A DNA stretch of 64,000 bases from Citrobacter farmeri (GTDB taxonomy: Bacteria; Pseudomonadota; Gammaproteobacteria; Enterobacterales; Enterobacteriaceae): the NCBI RefSeq assembly GCF_019048065.1, contig NZ_CP077291.1, positions 3,534,001 to 3,598,000 on the forward strand. The letters run 5' to 3'. Shown in pieces: positions 55,291 through 64,000 of the stretch; the first letter of the stretch is position 1; every line of letters begins with the position of its first letter. The position numbers were made by a program, and so were the translations under genes. The notes below the pieces were generated by a model. That model was not told the DNA's origin, did not search any database, and was given only the letters and a program-made list of their open reading frames with translations.

Positions 55291-56742
55291 CTAGATGACA
55301 TAAAGGTCCATGTATTCATTGACCGGCATCTGCTCCAGGCGAGTTCTGTCCAGGGAGACATCCAGGATGCGCTGCTGTTGGCGGGTTGGGAACTGCCGCG
55401 CCAGGTTAATTTTGAATTTTTCGATAAGTTTAGGGATCCCGTCGGACCGGCGACGGGCGTGACCAATCGGGTACTCCACCGCCACCTCATCAAAACGCGA
55501 ACCGTCGGTAAATTCGAGAGTAATGGCATTGGCGATAGCGCGTTTTTCCGGGTCGTGATAGTCCGCGGTAAACGCCGGATCTTCAACGCAGCGAATCTTC
55601 GCGCGCAGGGAATCGATACGTTTGTCCTGCGCCACATTGTCCTCATAGTCTGCCGCCGTTAAGCGTCCGAACAGCAGTGGGACAGCCACCATGTACTGAA
55701 TACAGTGGTCGCGGTCGGCGGGGTTATTCAGCGGCCCCTGCTTGTCGATGATGCGAATGCAGGCTTCGTGCGTACGAATGGTCACCTTCTCGATATCCGC
55801 GGCGCGCTTACCTGCCGCCTGCATCTGTGCGTACAGGGCCATTGCCGCTTCGACCGCCGTCTGAGAGTGGAACTCCGCCGGGAAAGAGATTTTGAACAGC
55901 ACGTTTTCCATCACGTAGGAGCCGTACGGACGCTGGAAGCGGAACGACTCTCCTTTGAACGAGACATCATAAAAGCCCCAGGTTTTCGCCGTCAGCGCCG
56001 ACGGATAGCCCATCTCACCGGTTTTCGCCATCAGCGCCAGACGCACCGCGCGCGAGGTCGCATCGCCTGCCGCCCAGGATTTACGCGTTCCGGTATTCGG
56101 CGCATGGCGATAGGTGCGCAGCGACTGCCCATCGACCCACGCCAGCGAGACCGCGTTGAGGATCTCATCACGCGTCAGTCCCAGCAGTTCGGCGACCACG
56201 GCGGTGGAGGCCACTTTGACCAACAGAACGTGATCGAGACCGACGCGGTTAAACGCATTTTCCAGCGCGATACAGCCCTGAATCTCGTGGGCCTTAATCA
56301 TCCCGGTCAGCACCTGTTTCATCGTCAACGGCGCTTTACCCGCCGCGACCGCATTGCGCGACAGCCAGTCAGCGGTTGCCAGGATCCCGCCGAGGTTATC
56401 GGAAGGATGGCCCCATTCCGCCGCCAGCCAGGTGTCATTGAAGTCGAGCCAACGGATCATCGCGCCGATGTTAAAAGCGGCCTGCACCGGGTCGAGCTGA
56501 AACTGGGTACCCGGCACACGCACGCCATTGGGCACAACGGTTCCCGGAACAATCGGCCCCATCAGCTTTTTACAGGCCGGATACTCCAGCGCTTCCAGAC
56601 CGCAACCCAGCGTATCGAGCAGACAGTAGTGCGCAGTGTCATATGCCACCTTCGAGGCGATCTCGTAATTCATTACGTAGTCAACGATATCAACGATTTC
56701 ACGATCGAATTCCGGGCGAACATTTAAAATTTGAGCAGACAT
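55291..56742 (-). CDS. prpD: 2-methylcitrate dehydratase PrpD
   Basis: PrpD removes water from 2-methylcitrate. The 483-residue protein is a full-length MmgE/PrpD member; conserved parts include [20 protein letters not shown] near residue 110 and [15 protein letters not shown]. It follows prpC by 39 bases. No acnD/prpF alternative is present. Confidence 0.97.
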   Translation of the reverse strand: MSAQILNVRPEFDREIVDIVDYVMNYEIASKVAYDTAHYCLLDTLGCGLEALEYPACKKLMGPIVPGTVVPNGVRVPGTQFQLDPVQAAFNIGAMIRWLDFNDTWLAAEWGHPSDNLGGILATADWLSRNAVAAGKAPLTMKQVLTGMIKAHEIQGCIALENAFNRVGLDHVLLVKVASTAVVAELLGLTRDEILNAVSLAWVDGQSLRTYRHAPNTGTRKSWAAGDATSRAVRLALMAKTGEMGYPSALTAKTWGFYDVSFKGESFRFQRPYGSYVMENVLFKISFPAEFHSQTAVEAAMALYAQMQAAGKRAADIEKVTIRTHEACIRIIDKQGPLNNPADRDHCIQYMVAVPLLFGRLTAADYEDNVAQDKRIDSLRAKIRCVEDPAFTADYHDPEKRAIANAITLEFTDGSRFDEVAVEYPIGHARRRSDGIPKLIEKFKINLARQFPTRQQQRILDVSLDRTRLEQMPVNEYMDLYVI

Positions 56743-56781
56743 AAGGTACGTTTCCTGTTTTTTATCTTTCGAGGTAATGAA

Positions 56782-57951
56782 TTACTGGCGCCGATCAATC
56801 GGCACAAAGACACGATCTTCCGGCCCGGTGTAATTGGCAGACGGACGGATGATTTTGTTGTCCTGACGCTGCTCGATGATGTGCGCCGCCCAACCGGTGA
56901 CGCGGGCGATAACAAACAGCGGAGTAAACATTTCGGTGGGAACGCCCATCATGTTGTAGGAGACCGCCGAGAACCAGTCGAGATTCGGGAACATCTTTTT
57001 CGTTTCCCACATCACCGCTTCAAGTCGGTCAGCGATGTTGTACATCTTTAGCGACCCGCCTTCTTCGGAAAGCTGCTTCGCCACCTTCTTGATCACCTGA
57101 TGACGTGGATCGGCAAGGGTGTAAACCGGATGGCCGAAACCAATCACCACCTCTTTGTTTTCCACGCGTTTACGGATATCGGCCTCGGCTTCGTCCGGCG
57201 TTTCATAGCGCTGTTGAATCTCCAGAGATACTTCGTTCGCGCCGCCATGTTTCGGGCCACGTAGTGCGCCAATCGCGCCGATAATTGCCGAATAGACGTC
57301 GGAGCCAGTCCCGGCAATCACCCGGCTGGTAAAGGTGGACGCATTGAACTCGTGCTCGGCATACAGCACCAGCGAGATGTGCATCGCTTTTTCCCAGCTC
57401 TGCGACGGCTTTTCGCCGTGCAGCAGGTGCAGGAAATGGCCGCCGATAGAGTCGTCATCGGTTTCCGGCTGGATACGCTCGCCGTTGTGGCTGTAGTGAT
57501 ACCAGTAAAGAAGAATGGAACTGAGCGAGGCCAGTAGCTTGTCGGCGATATCGCGCGCCCCGGAAACGGTATGTCCCTCTTTTTCCGGCAGCGTACAGCC
57601 GAGCGCCGATACGCCGGTACGCATGACGTCCATCGGATGCGACGCCGCCGGCAACGCTTCCAGCACGGTACGGACATTGGCCGGCAATCCGCGCAGCGCT
57701 TTGAGTTTGATTTTGTATGCCTGAAGTTCATCGCGGGTTGGCAGCTTGCCGTGAATCAACAAATGCGCCACTTCTTCAAATTCGCACTGCTGGGCGAGAT
57801 CGAGAATATCGTAGCCGCGATAGTGGAGATCGTTACCGCTTTTACCGACGGTGCACAGCGCGGTGTTACCCGCCGGGACGCCGGACAGCGCGACGGATTT
57901 CTTAGGTTTAATGACATGGGTATTATTTTGCAGGATCGTAGTGTCGCTCAT
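56782..57951 (-). CDS. prpC: 2-methylcitrate synthase PrpC
   Basis: PrpC condenses propionyl-CoA with oxaloacetate. The start [19 protein letters not shown] gives 389 residues, the E. coli length; the longer frame runs into the BIME and is rejected. Citrate-synthase catalytic motifs are GGANEVSLE and [14 protein letters not shown]. It is separated from prpB by a REP pair. Confidence 0.97.
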   Translation of the reverse strand: MSDTTILQNNTHVIKPKKSVALSGVPAGNTALCTVGKSGNDLHYRGYDILDLAQQCEFEEVAHLLIHGKLPTRDELQAYKIKLKALRGLPANVRTVLEALPAASHPMDVMRTGVSALGCTLPEKEGHTVSGARDIADKLLASLSSILLYWYHYSHNGERIQPETDDDSIGGHFLHLLHGEKPSQSWEKAMHISLVLYAEHEFNASTFTSRVIAGTGSDVYSAIIGAIGALRGPKHGGANEVSLEIQQRYETPDEAEADIRKRVENKEVVIGFGHPVYTLADPRHQVIKKVAKQLSEEGGSLKMYNIADRLEAVMWETKKMFPNLDWFSAVSYNMMGVPTEMFTPLFVIARVTGWAAHIIEQRQDNKIIRPSANYTGPEDRVFVPIDRRQ

Positions 57952-58000
57952 GTTGTCCTCGTCATTATTATCATGTGTAGGGTATTGAGGGTTTTCGTCC

Positions 58001-58061
58001 AGGCCGGATAAACGCAGTGCCATCCGGCATTGCCTGATGGCCGCTACGCCTTATCAGGCCT
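58001..58061. repeat. REP pair between prpB and prpC
   Basis: AGGCCGGATAAACGCAGTGC with CCATCCGGCA (58001-58028) and TGCCTGATGGCC with TTATCAGGCCT (58031-58061). It overlaps the prpB stop and may set different levels for prpB and the following genes. Confidence 0.8.
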
Positions 58062-58941
58062 ACTTTTTGGTATACAACGCATCCAGCTTCTCTTCGTACT
58101 GGTAGTAATTGATGCTTTCGTACAGTTCGTTGCGGGTCTGCATGATGTCGATGACGCTTTTTTGCGTCCCTTCCTGGCGCAGCACGTTGTAGACCTTTTC
58201 CGCAGCCCGGTTCATGGCACGGAATGCCGAGAGCGGATAGAGCGCCATCGCCACATTAGCGCTGCGCAGTTCGTCGGTCGTGAACAGCGGCGTGGCGCCA
58301 AATTCGGTGATATTGGCGAGAACAGGAACCTGAACCGCATCGGCAAACTGGCGGTACATCGAAAGCTCCGTGATCGCTTCCGGAAACAGCATGTCGGCGC
58401 CCGCGTCGACATAGGCCTGCGCACGATCGATCGCCGCCTCTAAACCTTCCACCGCCAGGGCATCGGTACGCGCCATGATCACAAAGTTGGGATCGGTACG
58501 GGCATCCACCGCCGCACGAATGCGATCGACCATTTCTTCTTTTGAAACGATCGCTTTATTCGGACGATGTCCGCAGCGCTTGGCACCAATCTGATCTTCG
58601 ATATGTAGCGCCGCCGCCCCGGCTTTGATCATCGACTTCACGGTGCGCGCGACGTTAAACGCCGAAGAGCCAAAGCCGATATCGGCATCCACCAGCAGCG
58701 GCAGCGGACACACGTCGGTGATACGGCGAATGTCTGTCAGCACATCATCCAGCGTGGAGATCCCCAGATCCGGCAGTCCCAGCGAACCGGCCGCAACGCC
58801 GCCGCCAGAGAGGTAAATCGCCTGATACCCGGCACGCTGGGCCAGCAACGCATGGTTGGCGTTGATGGTGCCGACAATTTGTAAGGGGTTTTCTTTCGTG
58901 AGGGCAGCGCGAAACGCCTGACCCGGAGAATCCAGAGACAT
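58060..58941 (-). CDS. prpB: 2-methylisocitrate lyase PrpB
   Basis: PrpB splits 2-methylisocitrate into pyruvate and succinate. The start [20 protein letters not shown] gives 293 residues (E. coli 296). The signature loop [18 protein letters not shown] holds the catalytic Cys, and VDADIGFGS binds the metal. First gene of prpBCDE, behind a sigma-54 promoter. Confidence 0.97.
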   Translation of the reverse strand: MSLDSPGQAFRAALTKENPLQIVGTINANHALLAQRAGYQAIYLSGGGVAAGSLGLPDLGISTLDDVLTDIRRITDVCPLPLLVDADIGFGSSAFNVARTVKSMIKAGAAALHIEDQIGAKRCGHRPNKAIVSKEEMVDRIRAAVDARTDPNFVIMARTDALAVEGLEAAIDRAQAYVDAGADMLFPEAITELSMYRQFADAVQVPVLANITEFGATPLFTTDELRSANVAMALYPLSAFRAMNRAAEKVYNVLRQEGTQKSVIDIMQTRNELYESINYYQYEEKLDALYTKK

Positions 58942-58987
58942 AGTCCATCCTCGTGTTATCAACTTGTTACTTACCGTTGATTCACAT

Positions 58988-59005
58988 AAAGCAAGGACTA
59001 TGCCA
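58988..59005 (-). promoter_or_regulatory. Sigma-54 promoter of prpBCDE
   Basis: On the minus strand TGGCATAGTCCTTGCTTT (59005-58988) fits the sigma-54 form TGGCA-N5-TTGCW exactly, with the -12 element about 50 bases before the prpB start. It needs PrpR, encoded divergently. Confidence 0.92.
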
Positions 59006-59103
59006 AAGGCTGATGACTACAGATTATTTTAAAAAAATACTATGCATAACAATAATATAAGATAAACCCCGCCGCACGGAGCGAAAAAAAGCGTGTCAGC
59101 TAA

Positions 59104-59150
59104 CGTTTCACGAAACGCGTACTGCTGTTTCATTGCAACAATTATGAAAC
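59104..59150. promoter_or_regulatory. Paired palindromes, candidate PrpR sites
   Basis: CGTTTCACGAAACG (59104-59117) and GTTTCAT (59127-59133) with ATGAAAC (59144-59150) share GTTTCA/TGAAAC arms. They lie 100-160 bases upstream of the sigma-54 promoter, where an enhancer-binding protein acts, and just before prpR. The AT-rich stretch between (59020-59060) could bind IHF. Confidence 0.7.
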
Positions 59151-59192
59151 AAGACTACACCCAATACTCTGTCCTTTTAATTTGGGTTGGCT

Positions 59193-60788
59193 ATGGCGAC
59201 GACAAATCTTCCCCCACGGGTGAATGATGACAAACCGGTTATCTGGACGGTCTCGGTGACGCGACTGTTCGATCTGTTTCGCGACATCAGCCTTGAGTTC
59301 GATCATCTGGCGACCATCACCCCAATCCAGCTCGGTTTTGAAAAGGCGGTCACCTATATTCGCAAAAAGCTGGCGACCGAACGCTGTGATGCGATCATCG
59401 CCGCCGGATCCAACGGCGCATATCTGAAAAGCCGTTTGTCGATTCCGGTGATCCTGATCAAACCCAGCGGTTTTGACGTCCTGCAGGCGCTGGCAAAGGC
59501 CGGAAAACTAACCGCTTCCATTGGCGTGGTGACCTACCAGGAGACACTGCCGGCGCTAATGGCCTTTCAGAAAACCTTTAGTCTGCAACTGGAACAGCGC
59601 AGCTATATCACCGAAGAAGATGCGCGTGGGCAGATCAGCGAACTGAAAGCTAACGGCGTTGAGGCGGTGGTCGGCGCGGGGCTGATCACCGATCTGGCGG
59701 AAGAGGCCGGCATGACCGGTATCTTTATCTATTCCGCCGCCACGGTACGCCAGGCCTTCAGCGATGCGCTGGACATGACTCGCCACACCCAGCGCCGTCC
59801 CGGTCATTATGCCTCCGATCAGGCGCTGCGTACCCGCTATGAACTGGGAGATATTCGCGGCGAGTCCGCGCAGATGGAACAAGTGCGCCATACCATTATG
59901 CTGTATGCCCGCTCGCCAGCCTCTGTCCTGATTCAGGGGGAAACCGGCACCGGGAAGGAGCTGGCGGCCCAGGCCATTCACCGGGAGTTTTGTACGCGTG
60001 CAGGCACGCGTGGAGACAAGTCGACCCATCCGTTCGTCGCAGTCAACTGTGGCGCGATTACTGAATCATTACTTGAAGCGGAGTTGTTCGGCTATGAGGA
60101 GGGGGCCTTCACCGGGTCACGACGCGGTGGGCGTGCCGGGCTGTTTGAAATCGCCCACGGAGGGACGCTATTTCTCGATGAGATCGGTGAAATGCCGCTG
60201 CCGCTGCAAACCCGACTACTGCGCGTACTGGAAGAAAAAGAGGTCACTCGGGTAGGTGGACATCACCCCATTCCGGTGACGGTGCGGGTGATCAGCGCCA
60301 CCCACTGTAATCTGGAAGAGGAGATGAAACGGGGACTGTTTCGTCGCGATCTGTTTTATCGTCTGAGTATTTTACGTCTGTCGCTGCCGGCTCTGCGTGA
60401 ACGCCCCGCGGATATCCTGTCGCTGGCGGAAGGCTTTTTAAAACAATCGCTGTCCGCGCTCAGTGTACCCTTTACCGAGTCGGTGCGCGCCGGACTGACG
60501 CAGAGCGCTTGCGTTCTGTTGCAATATCACTGGCCGGGGAATATTCGCGAGTTGCGCAATTTGATGGAACGGCTGGCGCTGTTTTTAAGCGTTGAGCCTA
60601 TGCCACTGCTGGATGAGCACTTATTACAGCGGTTACTGCCGGAACTGGCGGAGATCGAAACGCCCTCATTCCCGGCATCTTCAGCCACGCCGCAGCAGGT
60701 ACTGGCGCAGTTTAATGGGGATAAACGTGCCGCAGCCCGCTACCTGGGGATCAGCAGAACCACATTCTGGCGACGCCTGAAGGAATGA
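59193..60788 (+). CDS. prpR: Propionate catabolism regulator PrpR
   Basis: PrpR is the sigma-54 activator of prpBCDE that responds to 2-methylcitrate. The ATG at 59193 gives 531 residues; a TTG two codons earlier is possible. The N-terminal PrpR domain (about 1-200) is followed by the AAA+ domain with GETGTGKE, the sigma-54-contacting [11 protein letters not shown] and [11 protein letters not shown], and a C-terminal FIS-type helix [13 protein letters not shown]. Confidence 0.96.
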   Translation: MATTNLPPRVNDDKPVIWTVSVTRLFDLFRDISLEFDHLATITPIQLGFEKAVTYIRKKLATERCDAIIAAGSNGAYLKSRLSIPVILIKPSGFDVLQALAKAGKLTASIGVVTYQETLPALMAFQKTFSLQLEQRSYITEEDARGQISELKANGVEAVVGAGLITDLAEEAGMTGIFIYSAATVRQAFSDALDMTRHTQRRPGHYASDQALRTRYELGDIRGESAQMEQVRHTIMLYARSPASVLIQGETGTGKELAAQAIHREFCTRAGTRGDKSTHPFVAVNCGAITESLLEAELFGYEEGAFTGSRRGGRAGLFEIAHGGTLFLDEIGEMPLPLQTRLLRVLEEKEVTRVGGHHPIPVTVRVISATHCNLEEEMKRGLFRRDLFYRLSILRLSLPALRERPADILSLAEGFLKQSLSALSVPFTESVRAGLTQSACVLLQYHWPGNIRELRNLMERLALFLSVEPMPLLDEHLLQRLLPELAEIETPSFPASSATPQQVLAQFNGDKRAAARYLGISRTTFWRRLKE

Positions 60789-60863
60789 ATTGTCGGGTGG
60801 CGATACACCGCGTCTTACCCAGCCTACAACCCAGAGCAGACCGGAACCACCCGACAATTTTAC
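60789..60863. repeat. Long inverted repeat between convergent prpR and yahO
   Basis: AATTGTCGGGTGG (60789-60801) and CCACCCGACAATT (60848-60860) form a 13-bp stem around a REP-like centre; TTTT-type bases follow on the plus strand. It lies directly after prpR and just before the yahO stop, so it may end both transcripts. Confidence 0.6.
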
Positions 60864-60866
60864 GAA

Positions 60867-61142
60867 TTATTTCTTCTTGTAAATATTGGCGGTGCCATGA
60901 ATTTTGTTGTCGGTTTGACCGGAGGTCAGCACGACCACATCAGCACCTTTTTCCTCTGCTTTTTTTAGCAGATCTTCTTTCGCGTCCTGAGTGGAAGTTT
61001 CATTGCTGGTATTGATGTTTCCAATCAGGGTGTACTGCGACTCTACCTTCTCAAACTCAGCTTTTGTTAACAGCTCCGCAGCAAACGCATTCGTCGCCAC
61101 AAAAGCCAACGCAGCAATCAAGACTTTATATCCAGTTTTCAT
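60867..61142 (-). CDS. yahO: Periplasmic DUF1471 protein YahO
   Basis: A 91-residue exported protein of the YhcN/DUF1471 family. The signal peptide ends TNAFA, and the mature part [20 protein letters not shown] to [17 protein letters not shown] matches E. coli YahO closely. Members respond to stress or biofilm conditions; the exact role is unknown. Next to prpR, as in E. coli. Confidence 0.93.
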   Translation of the reverse strand: MKTGYKVLIAALAFVATNAFAAELLTKAEFEKVESQYTLIGNINTSNETSTQDAKEDLLKKAEEKGADVVVLTSGQTDNKIHGTANIYKKK

Positions 61143-61957
61143 ACTAAAGCTCCAGGTTATGTTAAGACGCTATCATCACCCCTGAATCCATGCCGCCATT
61201 CAAGGATGATTAATAACTAGTTCAGCTTCCAGGAAAAATCCAGAGCCCCTTCCAGGATATGTTGATTTTGTGGTTTCAGCCTGCTCAGTATGATTTTCAC
61301 ATTCGACGGTATAGTTAAGTCAGTCTGTTTAATATAAATAAAAAGAAAAAAGATCCACACTTTCTATTTCCAATCAATTGCAAAACACGAATCAAATTTG
61401 AATAATCTGTTCAGAACGATTTCAATTAAGATTATTGTCAAAACCTCTTTGCATTTATTGGTAATAATCCTAATGGCTTTCAGATAATTACCAATATGGA
61501 AATTGACACTCATCAAGACAATGATGATTAGCCAGTCTAAAAATCTCAAAAAAAAGTACTACCGTGCGTAACTAAACACTTCAAATAGATAATCAGATTA
61601 ATATTTAATCTTTGCATTCATCCAGTCAGACTTATCGAAAATTTCGTCTATCTTGTTGTTTTTCGTTTTAAATTCGCACTATTCCTGGATAGAAAACACT
61701 AACCAATTAATATTGTTAATCAAACAATTAGCAGTCACTTGAACATTTTCAACTAATTCACGGAAGTTAATAGATTTAACCTATCAATATCCCTTGCAAA
61801 TCGGTAGTAAAACGATTACGTCATTTTTACTGCCACAAATAATATTAATAATCATCAATATTCCATTCACATGCGCGCCCCGCGAATGACCGAATATTTT
61901 ATGGGCCTTTCTTGCCCCTGCGTCGACGTAATATTTAACTTAAGGAAGAGTCAACAT
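61143..61957. other. AT-rich intergenic region upstream of the third autotransporter
   Basis: About 815 bases of low GC from 61290 to 61900, with no convincing ORF. It presumably holds the autotransporter promoter and binds H-NS. The only long minus-strand frame (61364-61549) lacks a ribosome site and reflects the AT-rich composition. Confidence 0.6.
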
Positions 61958-64000
61958 ATGAAAATAAATACGATGCAATTCCCCTGCTCACTATTAGCTA
62001 TTGCGATTTCTTTTGCGTTAACCTCCACTGCGATAGCCAATAATAATATTTCACCACCAAAAGGTGTGGATGATACTGTTATTATTAATAATGGCCAAAG
62101 TATTACACTTTCCGCGACGGAAAATACCGACCCCGCGTGGGATAATTTCCGCAGTCTCTGGGTAGGTGATAACTCTGACGGATCGCTGCTGATCGATGGC
62201 CGTGATATTGCCACCGCTGCCGGTATGATCGGTAATGGCGCGAACGGCAGCGTGACGCTGACCAATGGCGCAACCTGGACGCTGGGCAATCTGAATCTGG
62301 TGCTCGGGACCCATGATGGTTCAGGAACACTGCTGGTGAGTAACGGCAGTAAAATCAGCGGCATTGATGAACTGCGCATTGGGGAATATGCCGCAAACGC
62401 ACAGGGAACGGTTACCATCGACGGCGCAAATTCTTCTGTCTCCTCCGCCTGGAGCGTCGTCGGCGATCAGGGACGCGGCAACCTGGTCATTACCCGCGGC
62501 GGTACCCTCTCCTTAAGTGAACACATGAACATCGGCTACGTCGGTAACACGAATAACACCAGTCGTAATGGCTATGGAGAAACCCTGGTCGACGGTGAAA
62601 ACTCGCGGCTGGATGTGACAAGGGGCATTTATCTCGGTGGCTTTGACGGAAGTTTACCCAATGACGCCACCGGTATTCTCACCGTCAGCAATGGCGCAAC
62701 GGTCAGCTCGGGTAGCTTTATCTGGCTGGCTGTGGGGCAAGGCAGTACCGGCATCCTGAATATCGGCGGGGCAAAAGGAGAAGCGCAACAGGCTGCGGGA
62801 ACGCTGGATCTGCCGTGGATCTACCTTGGTAACACCAGTGGTATTAGCACGGCAGAACTCAACTTTAATCACAACAGCAACGACTTCGTGCTCTCAGCCA
62901 AAATCACAGGCTTCGGCGAAGTGAACCATTTCGGCTCGGGGACAACCACGCTTACCGGTGCCAACACCTACCAGGGCCCCACCCACGTCGCGAACGGCAC
63001 GCTGCGCGCGGGAGTTGAGAATACCTTAAGTGCAGGATCGGATTACCGCGTGGACAGCGGCGCGCAACTGGATCTAAATGGCTATTCGCAAACCCTGAAC
63101 TCGCTGGATCTGGCAGGCACGACAACGCTCTCTTCCCCGTCGCGAGTGAAAGCCCTCTTTACCCCAACCACGTTAACGATTAACGGCGATTACGCCGGTA
63201 ACAACGGCCTGCTGGCCTTACGTACCGTATTGGGCGATGACCTTTCGGCGACCGATAAGCTGGTTGTGCGTGGTGATACCCGCGGCACCACGCGTGTCAG
63301 CGTCACCAACGCCGGCGGTAGCGGTGCCCCAACGATTGAAGGCATCCGTATTATCGACGTTGAAGGCGCATCTAACGGTACCTTTGTGAAAGAAGGCCGT
63401 ATTGTGGCGGGCGCATATGACTACGACATTGTAAAACGGGATAACCAAAACTGGTCTCTGACCAGTGTGGCATTGCCAGGACCGGTTCCCCCTACGCCAC
63501 CGGGTATCCCGAAAGAACCCGTCATACCCATGCCTCCCACACCGGAAGGCCCACATCAGTATCGCCCGGAAACCGGCAGCTATCTGGCAAACATCCTGGC
63601 CGCTAACACGCTGTTCACCACCCGCCTCCACGATCGTCTGGGTGAAACCCAGTACACCGATGCGTTAACCGGCGAGCAGAAGGTGACCAGCCTGTGGATG
63701 CGCCATATCGGCGGACATAACCGCTTCAAGGACGGTTCCGGGCAGATAAGCACCCAGAGCAACCGCTACGTGATGCAACTGGGCGGCGACATTGCGCAAT
63801 GGAGCACCGATGGTCTCGATCGCTGGCATCTGGGTCTGATGGCCGGTTACGCCAACAGCAAGAGCCGCAGCCACTCCAGTCTCACCGGATACTCCTCTCG
63901 CGGGGAAATCAGCGGCTACAGCGCCGGTCTGTACGGCACCTGGTATGCCAACGACGCCGATAAAACCGGCGCGTATGTCGATGCCTGGATGCTCTACAAC
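61958..64000 (+). CDS. AIDA-type autotransporter, partial at window edge
   Basis: An open frame of 681 codons without a stop, cut by the window. The start ATGAAAATAAAT follows AAGGAAGAG. A signal peptide ends near TSTAIA. The passenger (about 30-500) has beta-helix repeats such as LLVSNGSKISGIDELRIGE and LTVSNGATVSSGSFIWLAVG and the autotransporter-associated GSGTTTLTGANTYQGPTHVA. A Pro-rich linker (GPVPPTPPGIPKEPVIPMPP) near residue 508 leads to the barrel, beginning RPETGSYLANILAANTLFTTRL. The barrel start is clearly related to that of the 43085-46876 autotransporter. Confidence 0.88.
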   Translation, partial: MKINTMQFPCSLLAIAISFALTSTAIANNNISPPKGVDDTVIINNGQSITLSATENTDPAWDNFRSLWVGDNSDGSLLIDGRDIATAAGMIGNGANGSVTLTNGATWTLGNLNLVLGTHDGSGTLLVSNGSKISGIDELRIGEYAANAQGTVTIDGANSSVSSAWSVVGDQGRGNLVITRGGTLSLSEHMNIGYVGNTNNTSRNGYGETLVDGENSRLDVTRGIYLGGFDGSLPNDATGILTVSNGATVSSGSFIWLAVGQGSTGILNIGGAKGEAQQAAGTLDLPWIYLGNTSGISTAELNFNHNSNDFVLSAKITGFGEVNHFGSGTTTLTGANTYQGPTHVANGTLRAGVENTLSAGSDYRVDSGAQLDLNGYSQTLNSLDLAGTTTLSSPSRVKALFTPTTLTINGDYAGNNGLLALRTVLGDDLSATDKLVVRGDTRGTTRVSVTNAGGSGAPTIEGIRIIDVEGASNGTFVKEGRIVAGAYDYDIVKRDNQNWSLTSVALPGPVPPTPPGIPKEPVIPMPPTPEGPHQYRPETGSYLANILAANTLFTTRLHDRLGETQYTDALTGEQKVTSLWMRHIGGHNRFKDGSGQISTQSNRYVMQLGGDIAQWSTDGLDRWHLGLMAGYANSKSRSHSSLTGYSSRGEISGYSAGLYGTWYANDADKTGAYVDAWMLYN

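Noticed and set aside
61364..61549. 61-residue hydrophobic minus-strand frame
   Set aside because: Again the product of AT-rich DNA without translation signals.

Overview
The window is chromosomal DNA of an enterobacterium, most likely Citrobacter or a close relative. Gene content and order follow, in inverted orientation, the Escherichia coli segment that runs from yahO-prp through lac, tau, hemB, ampH, phoA and proC to sbcCD-phoBR. The proteins are near-identical in length to the E. coli ones, and dispersed REP/BIME palindromes of the 'gccggataaggcg' type fill many gaps. No rRNA, tRNA, insertion sequence, prophage or CRISPR array is visible. The species call is inference from gene content only.

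Layout. 1-7600: phosphate two-component genes phoR (partial) and phoB, the SbcCD nuclease, Mak kinase and RdgC; araJ, which lies between sbcC and mak in E. coli, is absent. 7600-12800: ppnP, the aroL-yaiA-aroM shikimate group with TrpR/TyrR sites, yaiI, proC, the diguanylate cyclase dgcC and psiF. 12900-24200: phoA with a clear Pho box, iraP, an accessory MdtG-like exporter and extensin-like gene, ddlA, yaiZ, yaiY, yaiW-sbmA, an accessory isochorismatase, ampH and iprA. 24200-30500: an intact YaiT-type autotransporter, hemB, and an inserted bifunctional OlsF-type acyltransferase preceded by an unrecorded Pho-box-like repeat. 30500-34000: tauABCD. 34000-34770: a gene-free, strongly palindromic GC-rich stretch. 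34770-42630: a sugar-phosphate cassette made of UhpA-, UhpB- and UhpC-like sensors and an AfuABC-type ABC transporter. 43000-52500: a Gly-rich repeat autotransporter, a metallo-hydrolase, a GlxA-type regulator and lacZ without lacI or lacY. 52600-53300: a RelE/Phd-type toxin-antitoxin pair. 53400-60800: the prpBCDE methylcitrate operon with divergent prpR, a sigma-54 promoter and paired palindromes. 60860-64000: yahO and a third autotransporter that runs off the edge.

Two themes stand out. Phosphate: PhoBR, PhoA and PsiF share the window with an ornithine-lipid-synthase-like gene carrying a three-unit, 11-bp-periodic Pho-box-like array, and with a sugar-phosphate sensing and uptake cassette. 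Surface: three AIDA-type autotransporters, each with a long AT-rich upstream region, sit in a backbone otherwise shared with E. coli, marking the places where this genome has gained or kept accessory DNA.
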